Shown: positions 36,454-44,944 of the stretch, one piece after another
Layout: every line of letters starts with the position of its first letter
How positions within the stretch are numbered: position 1 is the stretch's first letter
Assembly: GCF_900166635.1 (NCBI RefSeq)
Contig: NZ_LT800497.1
Span: forward strand, 782,303-846,302
Direction of reading: 5' to 3'
Length of the DNA stretch: 64,000 nt
Origin: Oceanobacillus timonensis
GTDB taxonomy: Bacteria; Bacillota; Bacilli; Bacillales; Amphibacillaceae
Translations under genes and position numbers: made by a program
Notes under the pieces: model-generated
Seen by the model: the letters and a program-made list of their open reading frames with translations, nothing else
Database searches by the model: none
Told to the model about the DNA's origin: nothing

Positions 36454-36870
36454 ATCGTCAAAATGATTGTTTAAGTGATATTTGTTATGGAATTATATGA
36501 AAAAAATAGGTATAATGTTCTGAAAAGAAGAAAGAAAACATAGGTAATGTCAACAAGTCCTATTGATTGTGTATAATATATTTACGTTAACATTGATCTA
36601 AGCGCATTTAAGTCAGACTTGATTAGGTATTATATGAAATGGTCAACCAGTAGAGTTTTATCCTGAATTAAACTGCAGTAAAGTCCCCACTTAAGAATGT
36701 AAAGTCATCGAAATACTACAAGTGAGAGGAAACTTGCTGTAAAACCCGGTTTCTTTTGAATTAACATTTTAAGGGGGAAGGAAAAACTCTAACAGAGTGA
36801 AATATCATTTTATTGAGTGAGATTTTGGATATATCATGTGTGTAATTTTTTATTGCTAGGAGTTGTTATT
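36454..36870. other. Intergenic region before mocA
   Basis: About 415 bp. A TATAAT-like -10 near 36571 has a poor -35 (TCAACA). The region should hold the mocA promoter, but I cannot define it. There is no other structure I can support. Confidence 0.45.
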
Positions 36871-37506
36871 ATGAGAGCATCGGAAACATCAATATATGCC
36901 ATTATTCTTGCAGCTGGAACATCGAGTCGAATGGGGAAACCAAAACAATTACTTTCTTTTGGTAACAATAATCTCCTTGATACAGTGATTCGTCTTGTAT
37001 CATCAGAGGATTTTACTGAAATATTGACCGTCATAGGTAGGGAAGCGGAAACTATTCAAAAAGCAATTACCATCGGTGACCCGCGTTTTCAATGGGTTAT
37101 TAATCCAAATTTTGAAAAAGGTCAAAGCACTTCTTTACATAAAGCGATTGAACATACATCGGGAACCCCAATAAATGTTATAATTTTTTTAGGAGATTTA
37201 CCATTTCTTAAGTCAGAAACAATTCAAACGGTTTTTAATGTGGGGAAGAAGAAATTGCAGAGTATACGTGAACCCTTTGTCGTTAGACCAAAGTTGAAAG
37301 GGAAGGTTGGTCATCCAGTTTTTTTGGGGAATATTGAACGCGGATGGTTCAATCAATTACAAGGAGATCAAGGCGTAAAATTAATCCTAAAGCAAATTCA
37401 CAACCGTACAGAAGTAGAAGTTTTAGACGAGGGGATTTTGTTTGATATCGACACCCCAGAAGATTATGAAAAGGCAGTAACACTGCTGAATAAGAAACAT
37501 AAATAA
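36871..37506 (+). CDS. mocA: Molybdenum cofactor cytidylyltransferase (MocA/PucB-like)
   Basis: A 211-residue nucleotidyltransferase that would attach CMP to molybdopterin, giving the cytosine-dinucleotide cofactor used by xanthine-oxidase-family enzymes. The Rossmann start IILAAGTSSRMGKPKQLL is the nucleotide-binding signature. NPNFEKGQSTSLHKAI, FLGDLPFL with the metal-binding Asp, and GHPVFLG are conserved in MocA. ATG at 36871 lies 8 nt after CTAGGAG; longer frames lack a site. It opens the molybdenum island and predicts a cytosine-type cofactor for the hydroxylase at 44945-49208. Confidence 0.88.
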   Translation: MRASETSIYAIILAAGTSSRMGKPKQLLSFGNNNLLDTVIRLVSSEDFTEILTVIGREAETIQKAITIGDPRFQWVINPNFEKGQSTSLHKAIEHTSGTPINVIIFLGDLPFLKSETIQTVFNVGKKKLQSIREPFVVRPKLKGKVGHPVFLGNIERGWFNQLQGDQGVKLILKQIHNRTEVEVLDEGILFDIDTPEDYEKAVTLLNKKHK

Positions 37507-37791
37507 ACATCTACCAAGGATGTTCTAGCAAAGAACGAAGTTTTCAACTCGTGAAGAGTAAAGCTATCTGACGAGGGAAATGTGCCCTAGGAGTAAGCGC
37601 TAAAAAAAGAAAGTGGGTCATTTGTTTAAATATTCGAATTAGTTATGAGTTTTATTTTTATAAAAATCCACGTATATAAATTATTTTTGTAGTTAAGGTT
37701 AAAAATATTCAAATTTACTTATCAAATAAGGTATAGTAGTAAAAAGATAGAATTTTTTTACTATACTATTTCAGAATAAAAAACGCAAAAA

Positions 37792-37805
37792 TGAAAGCGT
37801 TTTAC
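37792..37805 (+). promoter_or_regulatory. cre-like box before the first CoA ligase
   Basis: TGAAAGCGTTTTAC is a cre match with two mismatches, 18 bp before the ligase start. AAAACGC just upstream and GCGTTTT also form a 7-bp stem. Its position next to the ribosome site would let CcpA block transcription. Confidence 0.5.
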
Positions 37806-37822
37806 ATTTGGGAGGGGTATTA

Positions 37823-39334
37823 ATGAATCTAGTCAGAATGTTTGATTATGCTGTTGAAAGAAATCCTAATGAAGTTGCCATTGTGGAAGGAAATAATCAT
37901 TATTCTTATAAAGAGGTAAAGAACATTGTAAATCATGTTGCTTCCTCTCTTTACCGCTTAGGAATAAAAAAGGGGGACCGAATTGCCATTTTACTTAGAA
38001 ATCGTATGGAAGCCATTGTATTATTTTGGGCAACTCAGAAAGTCGGTGCAGTGTTTTCTCCAATTAATATCAAACAATCTACAGAAATCATTCATTATTG
38101 TATCAATGATTTAGACGTTAAAATGATTGTAACTGAAAAATCAACTGAGCATCTCATTGAGCGCGGAAAGATTGATTATCGTCCACTATTTATCACCATT
38201 GATGGAGAAGATGATGTTACATATAATGAATTATTACAAGAAAATGAGAATGATTTTTTTTATATTCCAATTTATGAAGAAGATTTATCGATAATCCTTT
38301 ATACATCTGGTACGTCTGGAATACCAAAAGGTGTGCCCCGAACTCATCTGAATGAATATTCATCTACTTTAACTTATGTTTTTCATTGCCATTATAAATG
38401 GATGGATACTTCCTTAGGTGTTATTTCGTTACATCATACAATGGGGATGCGTTCCTTGCTTAGCACGTTTCTATTAAATGGGACGATTATTCTTTTAAAA
38501 GAGTTTGATCCTAATGAAGCTTGTCAGCTGATTCAAGATCAAAAAGTGACTAGTCTTTATTTATTACCAAGTATGTATCACGAAATGGTGACACTTACAG
38601 ATATCCAGCAATATAATTTCGAACAGTTGCGCGTTATTTCTTATGCTGGTGCTCCGATGACAAATAAACTGATACAAAAATGTCAGGTAGTTTTTCAGCC
38701 GACTTATTTTATTAATCAGTATGGGAGCACAGAAATATTTACACATTGCATTTGTCAAGATGTTATAAATAAGCCCAGGTGTGTCGGAAAGCCTGGTATT
38801 CATCAAAAAATTAAAATAATTGAAGCAGACATCGAGCGCATAAAATCAGAGGAAGATGTTGTCTCTAATGGAGAGATTGGAGAAATTATTGTACATATGG
38901 GTTCACCAGAGGCATTCAAAGGTTATTGGAATAAACCAGAAATTACGAAGAAAAGTGTAAAAAATGATTGGTATTATACCGGAGACTTAGGGTATAAGGA
39001 TGAATCTGATGATATTTGCATTGTTGGTCGTGTTGATGAAATGATTTTACATGCTGGTGAGAATATTTTTCCTATCGAAATCGAGAATATTTTATTAAAG
39101 CATCCAGAGGTAAAAGAAGTAATGGTTGTTGGGGAGGAAGATGAACGGTGGGGACAAGTTGTTGTCGCCTATATTGTGCCAAATGATGAATTTTTAACGG
39201 CAGAAGAACTGGATATTTTTTGTAAAAAACATTCAAGCTTATCAAATTATAAACGGCCAAGAAGGTATATTTTCAGGGCATCTCTACTGAAAACCGCATC
39301 CGGAAAAATATTTCGTAAAAAAATAAATCTATAA
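37823..39334 (+). CDS. Acyl-CoA ligase (AMP-binding family), copy 1
   Basis: A 503-residue adenylate-forming enzyme that would activate a carboxylic acid to its CoA thioester. The P-loop is YTSGTSGIPKGVPRTH, the A5 motif YGSTEIFTH, A7 YYTGDLG, A8 GRVDEMILHAGENIFPIEIE, and the catalytic lysine lies in KTASGKIFRK near the C-terminus. ATG at 37823 with GGGAGGGG 5 nt upstream gives the same N-terminus as the paralogue at 49214. It follows mocA and precedes a receiver/AraC regulator. Aromatic, heteroaromatic and fatty acids are all possible substrates. Confidence 0.87.
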   Translation: MNLVRMFDYAVERNPNEVAIVEGNNHYSYKEVKNIVNHVASSLYRLGIKKGDRIAILLRNRMEAIVLFWATQKVGAVFSPINIKQSTEIIHYCINDLDVKMIVTEKSTEHLIERGKIDYRPLFITIDGEDDVTYNELLQENENDFFYIPIYEEDLSIILYTSGTSGIPKGVPRTHLNEYSSTLTYVFHCHYKWMDTSLGVISLHHTMGMRSLLSTFLLNGTIILLKEFDPNEACQLIQDQKVTSLYLLPSMYHEMVTLTDIQQYNFEQLRVISYAGAPMTNKLIQKCQVVFQPTYFINQYGSTEIFTHCICQDVINKPRCVGKPGIHQKIKIIEADIERIKSEEDVVSNGEIGEIIVHMGSPEAFKGYWNKPEITKKSVKNDWYYTGDLGYKDESDDICIVGRVDEMILHAGENIFPIEIENILLKHPEVKEVMVVGEEDERWGQVVVAYIVPNDEFLTAEELDIFCKKHSSLSNYKRPRRYIFRASLLKTASGKIFRKKINL

Positions 39335-39390
39335 TATATTGAATTTTTGAATTATTGTAATTTTAAAAGTAGAAAGAGAGGGGGGATAAT

Positions 39391-40146
39391 TTGCCGAATA
39401 TTTTAATCGTCGATGATGAATTTGAAAGTAGAAATGCTGTAATGGACTACCTTGCAACAAGTAGTATTGGTTATTACACGGTACATGAGGCAGTTACTCT
39501 TGAAAAAGGGGAGCTATTATTAAAAAAAATAAAACCTAGTATTTTATTTCTGGAAGTTTCCTTAATAGATGGAAATGGAATGGATTTAGGCCAAAAGGCG
39601 TTGGAATGGAGCCCTGATATCAGTATTATTATTATGACTTATTTAAAAGAATTCGACCTAGTTCTCAGTAGTATAAATCTCGGATTTGTAGGATATTTAT
39701 TAAAACCTTTTTCTAAAACAGAAGTTCATAAACTTACAGAACGAATCCATACTCATAGTCTCTTTACAGAATCAAAAGACCTTTTTTATAAAGAGAATAA
39801 GAAAGAACGACACCCCGATTTAGCGAATCCAATACAGACAGCTTTACAATTTATACAAAGCAGTTATAAGGAACAAATTACCTTAGATGAAGTTGCCCAG
39901 TCGGTTTATTTAAGCACCTCCTATTTCAGTCGTCTCTTTAAAGATGAAATTGGGGTAACGTTTGTTGATTATTTAATGACCTATCGAATTGACCAATCTA
40001 AATCTCTATTAAAAATGACGACCTTACCAATGGAAGTGATTGCCAATCAAGTAGGATTTACCACTGGTGCATATTTTTCTACTGCATTTAGAAAGAAAGA
40101 AGGATGCACTCCTTCAGAATACCGATCGTTATTTGACTCAAAATAA
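39391..40146 (+). CDS. Receiver-domain AraC-type regulator lacking the phospho-aspartate
   Basis: A 251-residue response-regulator-like protein. The receiver domain (about residues 1-120) has the acidic pocket ILIVDDE, the conserved Thr in IIIMTYL and Lys in YLLKPF, but the phosphorylation site is Glu55 in ILFLEVSLIDG instead of Asp. The C-terminal AraC domain (about 145-250) has two helix-turn-helices (LDEVAQSVYLSTSYFSRLFK and PMEVIANQVGFTTGAYFSTAF). TTG start after GAGGGGGG. No histidine kinase is nearby. The Asp-to-Glu change can mimic the phosphorylated state, so it may be constitutively active or respond otherwise. Confidence 0.87.
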   Translation: MPNILIVDDEFESRNAVMDYLATSSIGYYTVHEAVTLEKGELLLKKIKPSILFLEVSLIDGNGMDLGQKALEWSPDISIIIMTYLKEFDLVLSSINLGFVGYLLKPFSKTEVHKLTERIHTHSLFTESKDLFYKENKKERHPDLANPIQTALQFIQSSYKEQITLDEVAQSVYLSTSYFSRLFKDEIGVTFVDYLMTYRIDQSKSLLKMTTLPMEVIANQVGFTTGAYFSTAFRKKEGCTPSEYRSLFDSK

Positions 40147-40213
40147 AAATGAATCTGGATTGAATTGCTCCTAATCCACTAGACAAGAAAAAAAGTAAAA
40201 AATCTATACAAAG

Positions 40214-40250
40214 AGTCTGGCACCTATCATTCTAATGGCGTCAGGCTGTT
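40214..40250 (+). terminator. Probable terminator after the AraC-type regulator
   Basis: AGTCTGGCACC and GGCGTCAGGCT pair at 10 of 11 positions when G-U pairs are allowed, with a 12-nt loop and a short T run, about 70 bp after the stop. Confidence 0.4.
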
Positions 40251-40269
40251 TAATTTCTATGGTAACGTG

Positions 40270-40585
40270 CTTTATTATAGAATATCAATATCCTCACTAA
40301 ATCTTTATATATTAGCTTGTGAATGTTATAGTACCCAGATTTATAAGCAACAATAAAATCGTTATAAATTTTATTAATGACATTTAAGTAATCTTTTTGT
40401 ATTGATCAAGATGTATTTTAAATACGTGAAACCTTTATTCATTTTTGATTTGGTATGTCCGCGTAAACTTCAGGTTCAGTATATTTTTTCGATGTTAACG
40501 TAACTGGTTATCGTGGAATATGCATTAATACTACATATAAAAGATTTTAAGCCTAATTAATTGAATCATCAAAAGGCGAACGTGT
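40270..40585 (-). pseudogene. IS3-family orfB remnant, distal part
   Basis: On the minus strand KHVRLLMIQL and later NKIYNDFIVAYKSGYYN resemble IS3-family transposase OrfB (the HTH-21 end and the IYN.IVAY core region), in shifting frames with stops. It is the continuation of the remnant at 42921-43250, separated by the IS66 insertion. Precise limits are uncertain. Confidence 0.5.
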
Positions 40586-40665
40586 GTAAGCGGGAAATAA
40601 TATGACGCCATGACAAACAGCCCTAAAAGGAGTAAACTTTTCGTAAAGAAGCTCCGATAGGGCTA

Positions 40666-42231
40666 TTATGCACGTTTTATATGTTTTGAAAGTGGCTTTA
40701 CCTTGGCTTGAATATAAGCACTCCACGGAAAATAGTTTTCCCATTGTTCTGGGTGTTGAAAAATATTAAGCTGTGGAAGTTCCATAAATAAAACGGTTAA
40801 GTATTCAAACGGATCAATTCCATTTTCCTTCGCTGTTTGGATGATACTATACCCAATGGTATTCGCATGAGCTCCAGCTGCGCTGGTTGAAAAATACCAG
40901 TTTTTACGTCCGACAGTGACAGGCCGAATGGAACGTTCTGCGAGATTATTACTTATGAAAAGTCGTCCGTCTGTTAAAAAGCGTTGAAGAGAATCCCTTA
41001 ACTTTTGTGTATAATCCACAGCTTTTTGTAAAGGACCTTTCATCGTAACGAGGGCGTCCAGCCATTCCCAGAACTCCTTCAGTAACGGTTTGCTTTCCAG
41101 CTGGCGTTGCTGTAATCGTTCGTCTGGAGATAGATCTTTCCATTGCCTTTCCAGCTTGAAAAGCTGGTCACAGTAATGGACGCCGACGGCGCCTTGCCCG
41201 TTTAGATCATTGGTCTCCAAAAATTTCCGACGAACATGTGCCCAGCACGTTTGAAGCTGCACATCCTCCAATTTTTGATAGACGGCATATCCATCACAAT
41301 GAAGCAGTCCTTGAAATCCTTTAAGAAAGGTTTCTGCTACTTCAAACCGTCGTGTCTCAGAAGAATGATAAAGAATAATGGGATGTTTTGCGGTTTCCGC
41401 TGTTCGAAATAACCATATCCTTGCATCGGCTGAAGCTGGCTTTTCATCTGCTCGGCGTAAAATTTGATAGGTCGTTTCATCAGCGGAGAGCACAGGCTCC
41501 AGAAGTAATTTCTCTCTCATTTGTTGATACAATGGCTCCAGCCATTCTTCAGAACTCCGAATCGTCCAGTTTGCCAACGTTCGCCGGGAAACCTTCTACC
41601 CATATCGTGCCCATTCTTTTTCCTGGCGATGATAGGGAATACTCATCTCCAGCTTTTGATAGAGATTCCAGGCTAACACGCTCGGTCCAGCTAAGCTTTT
41701 GGCTAAGGCAGGTTCGGGTGCTTTTTGACGGAGAATGTGATTCTGGCCTGTTTTCTTACAGGTTAAGCATTCATAAGCATGTTCATAATGGATATGCTTG
41801 ACTAAATGAGCTGGGATAAACTCCAGTTCCGTTCGAGCTTCTCGTTTTCCAAGATGTTTTAATGGGCTGGCACAACACGAACAGACTTGACTATCAGACG
41901 GAAGAGTATGTTCTTCCACCACGATAGGCAAATCTCTTGTGATGTCGGTCCGCTGCCCTTTATATTTTTTTCGCTGATAAGAGATTGTCTCTATCTCAAC
42001 GGCTTTGTCTGCAGGTTGCTCTGCCTCGCTAAAAGGGGAGTTATTATCTTCTTCGAAGAAGGAAAGTTGACCTTGAGAAGTTTTTTCAGATGATGTTCCA
42101 AACAGACGACGATTCATATTGGTCAGCTGGTTAATCAGCTGTTCAATTTGTTTTGCTTGTTTTTCATTCTGGATCGTCAAATGTTCGATTTGTTTCATCA
42201 GCTTCTTTTCCAATTCTGTCAACGTATTCAC
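40666..42231 (-). pseudogene. tnpC: IS66 transposase tnpC with one in-frame amber codon
   Basis: The frame runs from ATG 42231 to the stop at 40666 and would encode about 521 residues, but a TAG at 41596-41598 splits it into 211 and about 309 residues in the same frame. The N-terminal part has a coiled coil (residues 1-45), an IS66 zinc-finger-like CSCC and CLTC, and the helix-turn-helix. The C-terminal part has the DDE-domain pieces LSADETTYQIL, LLHCDGYAVYQ, CWAHVRRKF and NNLAERSIRP. A single point mutation thus probably killed the element; suppression could restore it. Confidence 0.88.
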
Positions 42232-42317
42232 CCCCTATGTCCAAATAATTTCTTTTATCGTATCATATTTTATCAAAAAGGGAAGAAAAATTTTAAAAAT
42301 GAACTCTATTCTCGCGA

Positions 42318-42674
42318 TTAAGTGAGGACACCCAATTTGGCAGGCTGAATTTTTTGTTTCTGATAGATGGAGAAACCGTCAAATAGCCACTCAATTTGTT
42401 TCGGTGTCAATTTTTCTACATCAGTTTGCGAACGTGGCCATGTTAATTTCCCCTGATCATATCGCTTATATAGTAAATAAAAACCTTCTCCATCAAACCA
42501 GAGAGCTTTAAATCGATCTGTTCTTCTCCCGCAGAATAAGAAAACAGATTCATCTAGAAGATCCAATTGAAATTGGCTGGTGATTACTGAAGCCAGACCA
42601 TCAATGCCTTTGCGAAGATCCGTATAGCCACAGACTAAATAACAATTTTTCATCTGAGAGAAGTCAACGAGCAT
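42318..42674 (-). CDS. tnpB: IS66 accessory protein TnpB
   Basis: A 118-residue IS66 Orf2 protein. CGYTDLRKGIDGLA, VFLFCGRRTDRFKALWFDGEGFYLLYKR and FPRS-like WPRS are the family signature. It is required for IS66 transposition. Its ATG lies inside the end of the small tnpA-like gene, an 11-bp overlap typical for coupled translation in this family. Intact. Confidence 0.92.
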   Translation of the reverse strand: MLVDFSQMKNCYLVCGYTDLRKGIDGLASVITSQFQLDLLDESVFLFCGRRTDRFKALWFDGEGFYLLYKRYDQGKLTWPRSQTDVEKLTPKQIEWLFDGFSIYQKQKIQPAKLGVLT

Positions 42675-42834
42675 GGCGGCACGCCTCCTTGATTAAGGCT
42701 GTTGCCAACGACTCCTGACAACCTTCAAAAATCGTTAGCTGTAGAGAATGGCAAGAAACTTCCGCTACTGGATTTACAGGTGTAGAGGAAGATGGTGCTG
42801 AGATCGTTACGGGAACAATCGGGTTTTCCTTCAT
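42664..42834 (-). CDS. IS66 TnpA-like small protein
   Basis: A 56-codon frame starting at ATG 42834 behind AGGAGGTAG. It reads MKENPIVPVTIS, then later VSCHSLQLTIFEG and ends ACRHAR. It occupies the tnpA position and overlaps tnpB, but is about half the usual length and lacks an obvious helix-turn-helix; CHSLQLTIFEG resembles the C-terminal part of TnpA. Probably a shortened tnpA, as in some Gram-positive IS66 elements. Confidence 0.7.
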   Translation of the reverse strand: MKENPIVPVTISAPSSSTPVNPVAEVSCHSLQLTIFEGCQESLATALIKEACRHAR

Positions 42835-42920
42835 GAAAAAACTACCTCCTGTTACTTGTTAAATCCAAGTATAGAGGTAGTTCCATTATATTAGAATGCG
42901 GTCTATTATTTCTCGCTTAC

Positions 42921-43250
42921 GAACGTGTTTCAGGCTATATCAATTTCCGCACTTGGACTGAATCATCATCCTGATTCGTCGATAGCCATAGATTTCACCA
43001 TACAGTTTAAAAATCTCTTGGATTTTCTTCATGATAATTATGAATTGCTCGAAATATAGAGACTTGTTTCTCTCATCGTACGATTTCTCCTTTGATTTCT
43101 TTGATTCGAAACTTTAATTTTCCTTCTTCGGTTAGATTTGGCTTTGTTTCTATTGTCTTCCCAAAGCAATCCGAATTGCTTGTCTTCCAAATTTTTCATA
43201 TTTACTTCCTATGTTTTAGCTATAAAGCTTAAAGGTTTCTTCTTGTCTAG
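42921..43250 (-). pseudogene. IS3-family orfB remnant, proximal part
   Basis: On the minus strand ITKEI-type lysine-rich sequence (KPNLTEEGKLKFRIKEIKGE) is followed by IFRAIHNYHEENPRDF and KKIQEIFKLYGEIYGYRRIR, the last being the HTH-21 region of IS3-family OrfB. Frameshifts and stops break it. It resumes beyond the IS66 insertion at 40585 (SLKHV then RLLMIQ), showing that the IS66 landed inside this older remnant. Confidence 0.65.
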
Positions 43251-43860
43251 TGCACTTTATACCACTCGAATTTGTTTATTCTGCGTAATCTTTTTAGAAA
43301 TAATAAATACTCCCTTGTAGAAAGAGAAGTTTTATTATTCCTTTGTCTACTATAAAAGGAGCAATTAAGGTACATGGGTCAATGTTTATCGCAGTATAAC
43401 TGGCTGGGACTAGGACAGAGACTGCGCTTACTCGTCCCACCGTAAAGAGCTGTGCGTTGATAAATCCTTACTGAAGAAAGTTTTATTTTATTGTAGTATT
43501 TGAAATTTAAAAAAGTGAAAGTGTAAATAGCAAAATTTTATAAATTATATTTAATTTAAATTATTATGCGCTTGAATACTAGGAAAATGCTAGCGAAATA
43601 TATTAAATTTTGTACTAAGCAGACAAGAAATGTTAGTAACTATCAATCGCTAAAAAAGTTTTATTTTATCGTTAAATTGGGTCAAATTGGTGTATAGGAT
43701 GCCTTTTGAACAAAGAAATCGATATTACTGTTTGGTGATTTTCAAAAATTGAAAACGGTAAAAGCAGAATTTTATAACTGTTATTTAAGTTAGACAACTA
43801 TAATTATAACTAACTTAAAAACACAACTCATAAAAAGGAACGGAATTGAGGTGAAGAGGA
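43251..43860. other. Intergenic region upstream of xdhC
   Basis: About 600 bp, very AT-rich. Two diverged copies of a block containing AAAGTTTTATTTTAT and later GCARAATTTTATAA begin near 43477 and 43655, suggesting an old direct duplication. A 10-bp inverted repeat at 43784-43819 lies near the xdhC start. GGGAC at 43414 and GTCCC at 43435 could pair weakly. No gene seen. Confidence 0.5.
43784..43819 (+). promoter_or_regulatory. Inverted repeat overlapping a TATAAT box upstream of xdhC
   Basis: TTTAAGTTAG (43784-43793) and CTAACTTAAA (43810-43819) are exact complements 16 nt apart. The spacer contains TATAAT (43799-43804), itself within ATAATTAT. No good -35 is present. This geometry suits an operator covering the promoter of the xdhC and hydroxylase operon. 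Confidence 0.5.
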
Positions 43861-44922
43861 ATGTTAGCGAAGCATATTGAAAGTTGTGTAAAACAAAATA
43901 AAAAGGGAGTTCTTGCAACAATCATCGATAAAGAAGGATCATCTTATCGTCAGGTTGGTGCCAAAAGTGTCATCTTAGAAAATGGAATAATACACGGAGT
44001 TCTTAGTGGTGGATGTATTGAAGAAGATTTAACAGAACATGCAAAAGATGTCTTTCTTACAAAGAAACCAAAAAAAGTTTTCTATGATTTAAAAAATGAT
44101 GAGGATACACCATGGGGGATGGGTGTTGGTTGTAACGGAGCTATAACGATTTGGTTAGGGTTGATTGACCCGTTAGGTAATCGAATGGAAGCAATCAAAA
44201 TATTGAAAGCGCTTAATAAACAGTATGATGGAATTGGCCCATTTTTCGTCGGAACAGTAATTTCGTGCGATTATGAAGAAATTCTTCCATTAAATACGTT
44301 TCTTCCATTAGAAAACGTGCACGTTGAGAAGAAAGGGATCCAGGAGAACTTCCGTTATTCTGTTAATGGGAAATTGGTGAATACGACAATCTTCATAGAG
44401 AAAGTTGATCCAATTCCCAATGTCGTGATTTTTGGATCTGGCCAAGATGCACAAGCAGTTGTGAAGCAAATTAAACAACTAAATTGGCAAGTAACCGTTG
44501 TTGATCATAGACCAGGATACTTAGTAGAGGAGAATTTTCCAAGTGCTGATCAATTCCAACTAGTAAAACGTGGAGAATTTCCAAATACAATCTCATTTAA
44601 TCATAATACCTTTATTGTGTTAATGACCCATCATTTTGAAAACGATTTAAATTATCTAAAAGGATTACTTCAAAAAAGTATTCCTTATATTGGACTTTTG
44701 GGTCCTAAAAAGCGCTATTCGCAATTGAAAGAACGGTTAAGGAAAGAAGGAATAACGATTTCGGAAGAAGTAGAGAACCGTATTTACACCCCTATCGGAT
44801 TAGACATTGGATCGGAGACACCAGAAGAAATAGCCTTAAGTATCGCTGCAGAAATTATGTCTCGTAGGAATTTGGCAAGTAATAATTCCCTGAGATATAA
44901 GGAAACTCCAATCCATAGATAA
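43861..44922 (+). CDS. xdhC: XdhC/CoxI-family molybdenum hydroxylase maturation factor (PucA-like)
   Basis: A 353-residue XdhC-family chaperone that in relatives binds the molybdenum cofactor, promotes its sulfuration and inserts it into xanthine-dehydrogenase-type enzymes. The N-terminal XdhC/CoxI domain has GSSYRQVGAKSVI and GVLSGGCIEEDL; a second part, GMGVGCNGAI, follows. The C-terminal Rossmann domain starts VVIFGSGQDAQAVV with VVDHRPG, and LLGPKKRYSQL plus PIGLDIGSETPEEIALSIAAEI close it. GAGGTGAAGAGGA precedes the ATG. It lies 22 bp before the large hydroxylase subunit, consistent with its job. Confidence 0.9.
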   Translation: MLAKHIESCVKQNKKGVLATIIDKEGSSYRQVGAKSVILENGIIHGVLSGGCIEEDLTEHAKDVFLTKKPKKVFYDLKNDEDTPWGMGVGCNGAITIWLGLIDPLGNRMEAIKILKALNKQYDGIGPFFVGTVISCDYEEILPLNTFLPLENVHVEKKGIQENFRYSVNGKLVNTTIFIEKVDPIPNVVIFGSGQDAQAVVKQIKQLNWQVTVVDHRPGYLVEENFPSADQFQLVKRGEFPNTISFNHNTFIVLMTHHFENDLNYLKGLLQKSIPYIGLLGPKKRYSQLKERLRKEGITISEEVENRIYTPIGLDIGSETPEEIALSIAAEIMSRRNLASNNSLRYKETPIHR

Positions 44923-44944
44923 TTACAGTAAAGGAGGAAATAGA

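Larger units (their letters stand above)
40586..42920 (-). mobile_element. IS66-family insertion sequence with 8-bp target duplication
   Basis: A 2,335-bp element. The left end GTAAGCGGGAAATAATATGA (40586 on) and the inverted right end (complement of 42897-42920) GTAAGCGAGAAATAATAGAC form imperfect terminal repeats beginning with GTAA, as in IS66. GAACGTGT occurs directly outside both ends (40578-40585 and 42921-42928), the expected 8-bp target duplication. It carries the classic three genes, tnpA, tnpB and tnpC, all on the minus strand. It interrupts an older IS3-family remnant. Confidence 0.9.

Noticed and set aside
37608..37660. Possible riboswitch before the first CoA ligase
   Set aside because: No conserved aptamer fold could be recognised; only short local stems.
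43138..43320. Plus-strand 60-codon frame beside the IS3 remnant
   Set aside because: It overlaps the minus-strand IS3 remnant and has no ribosome site.
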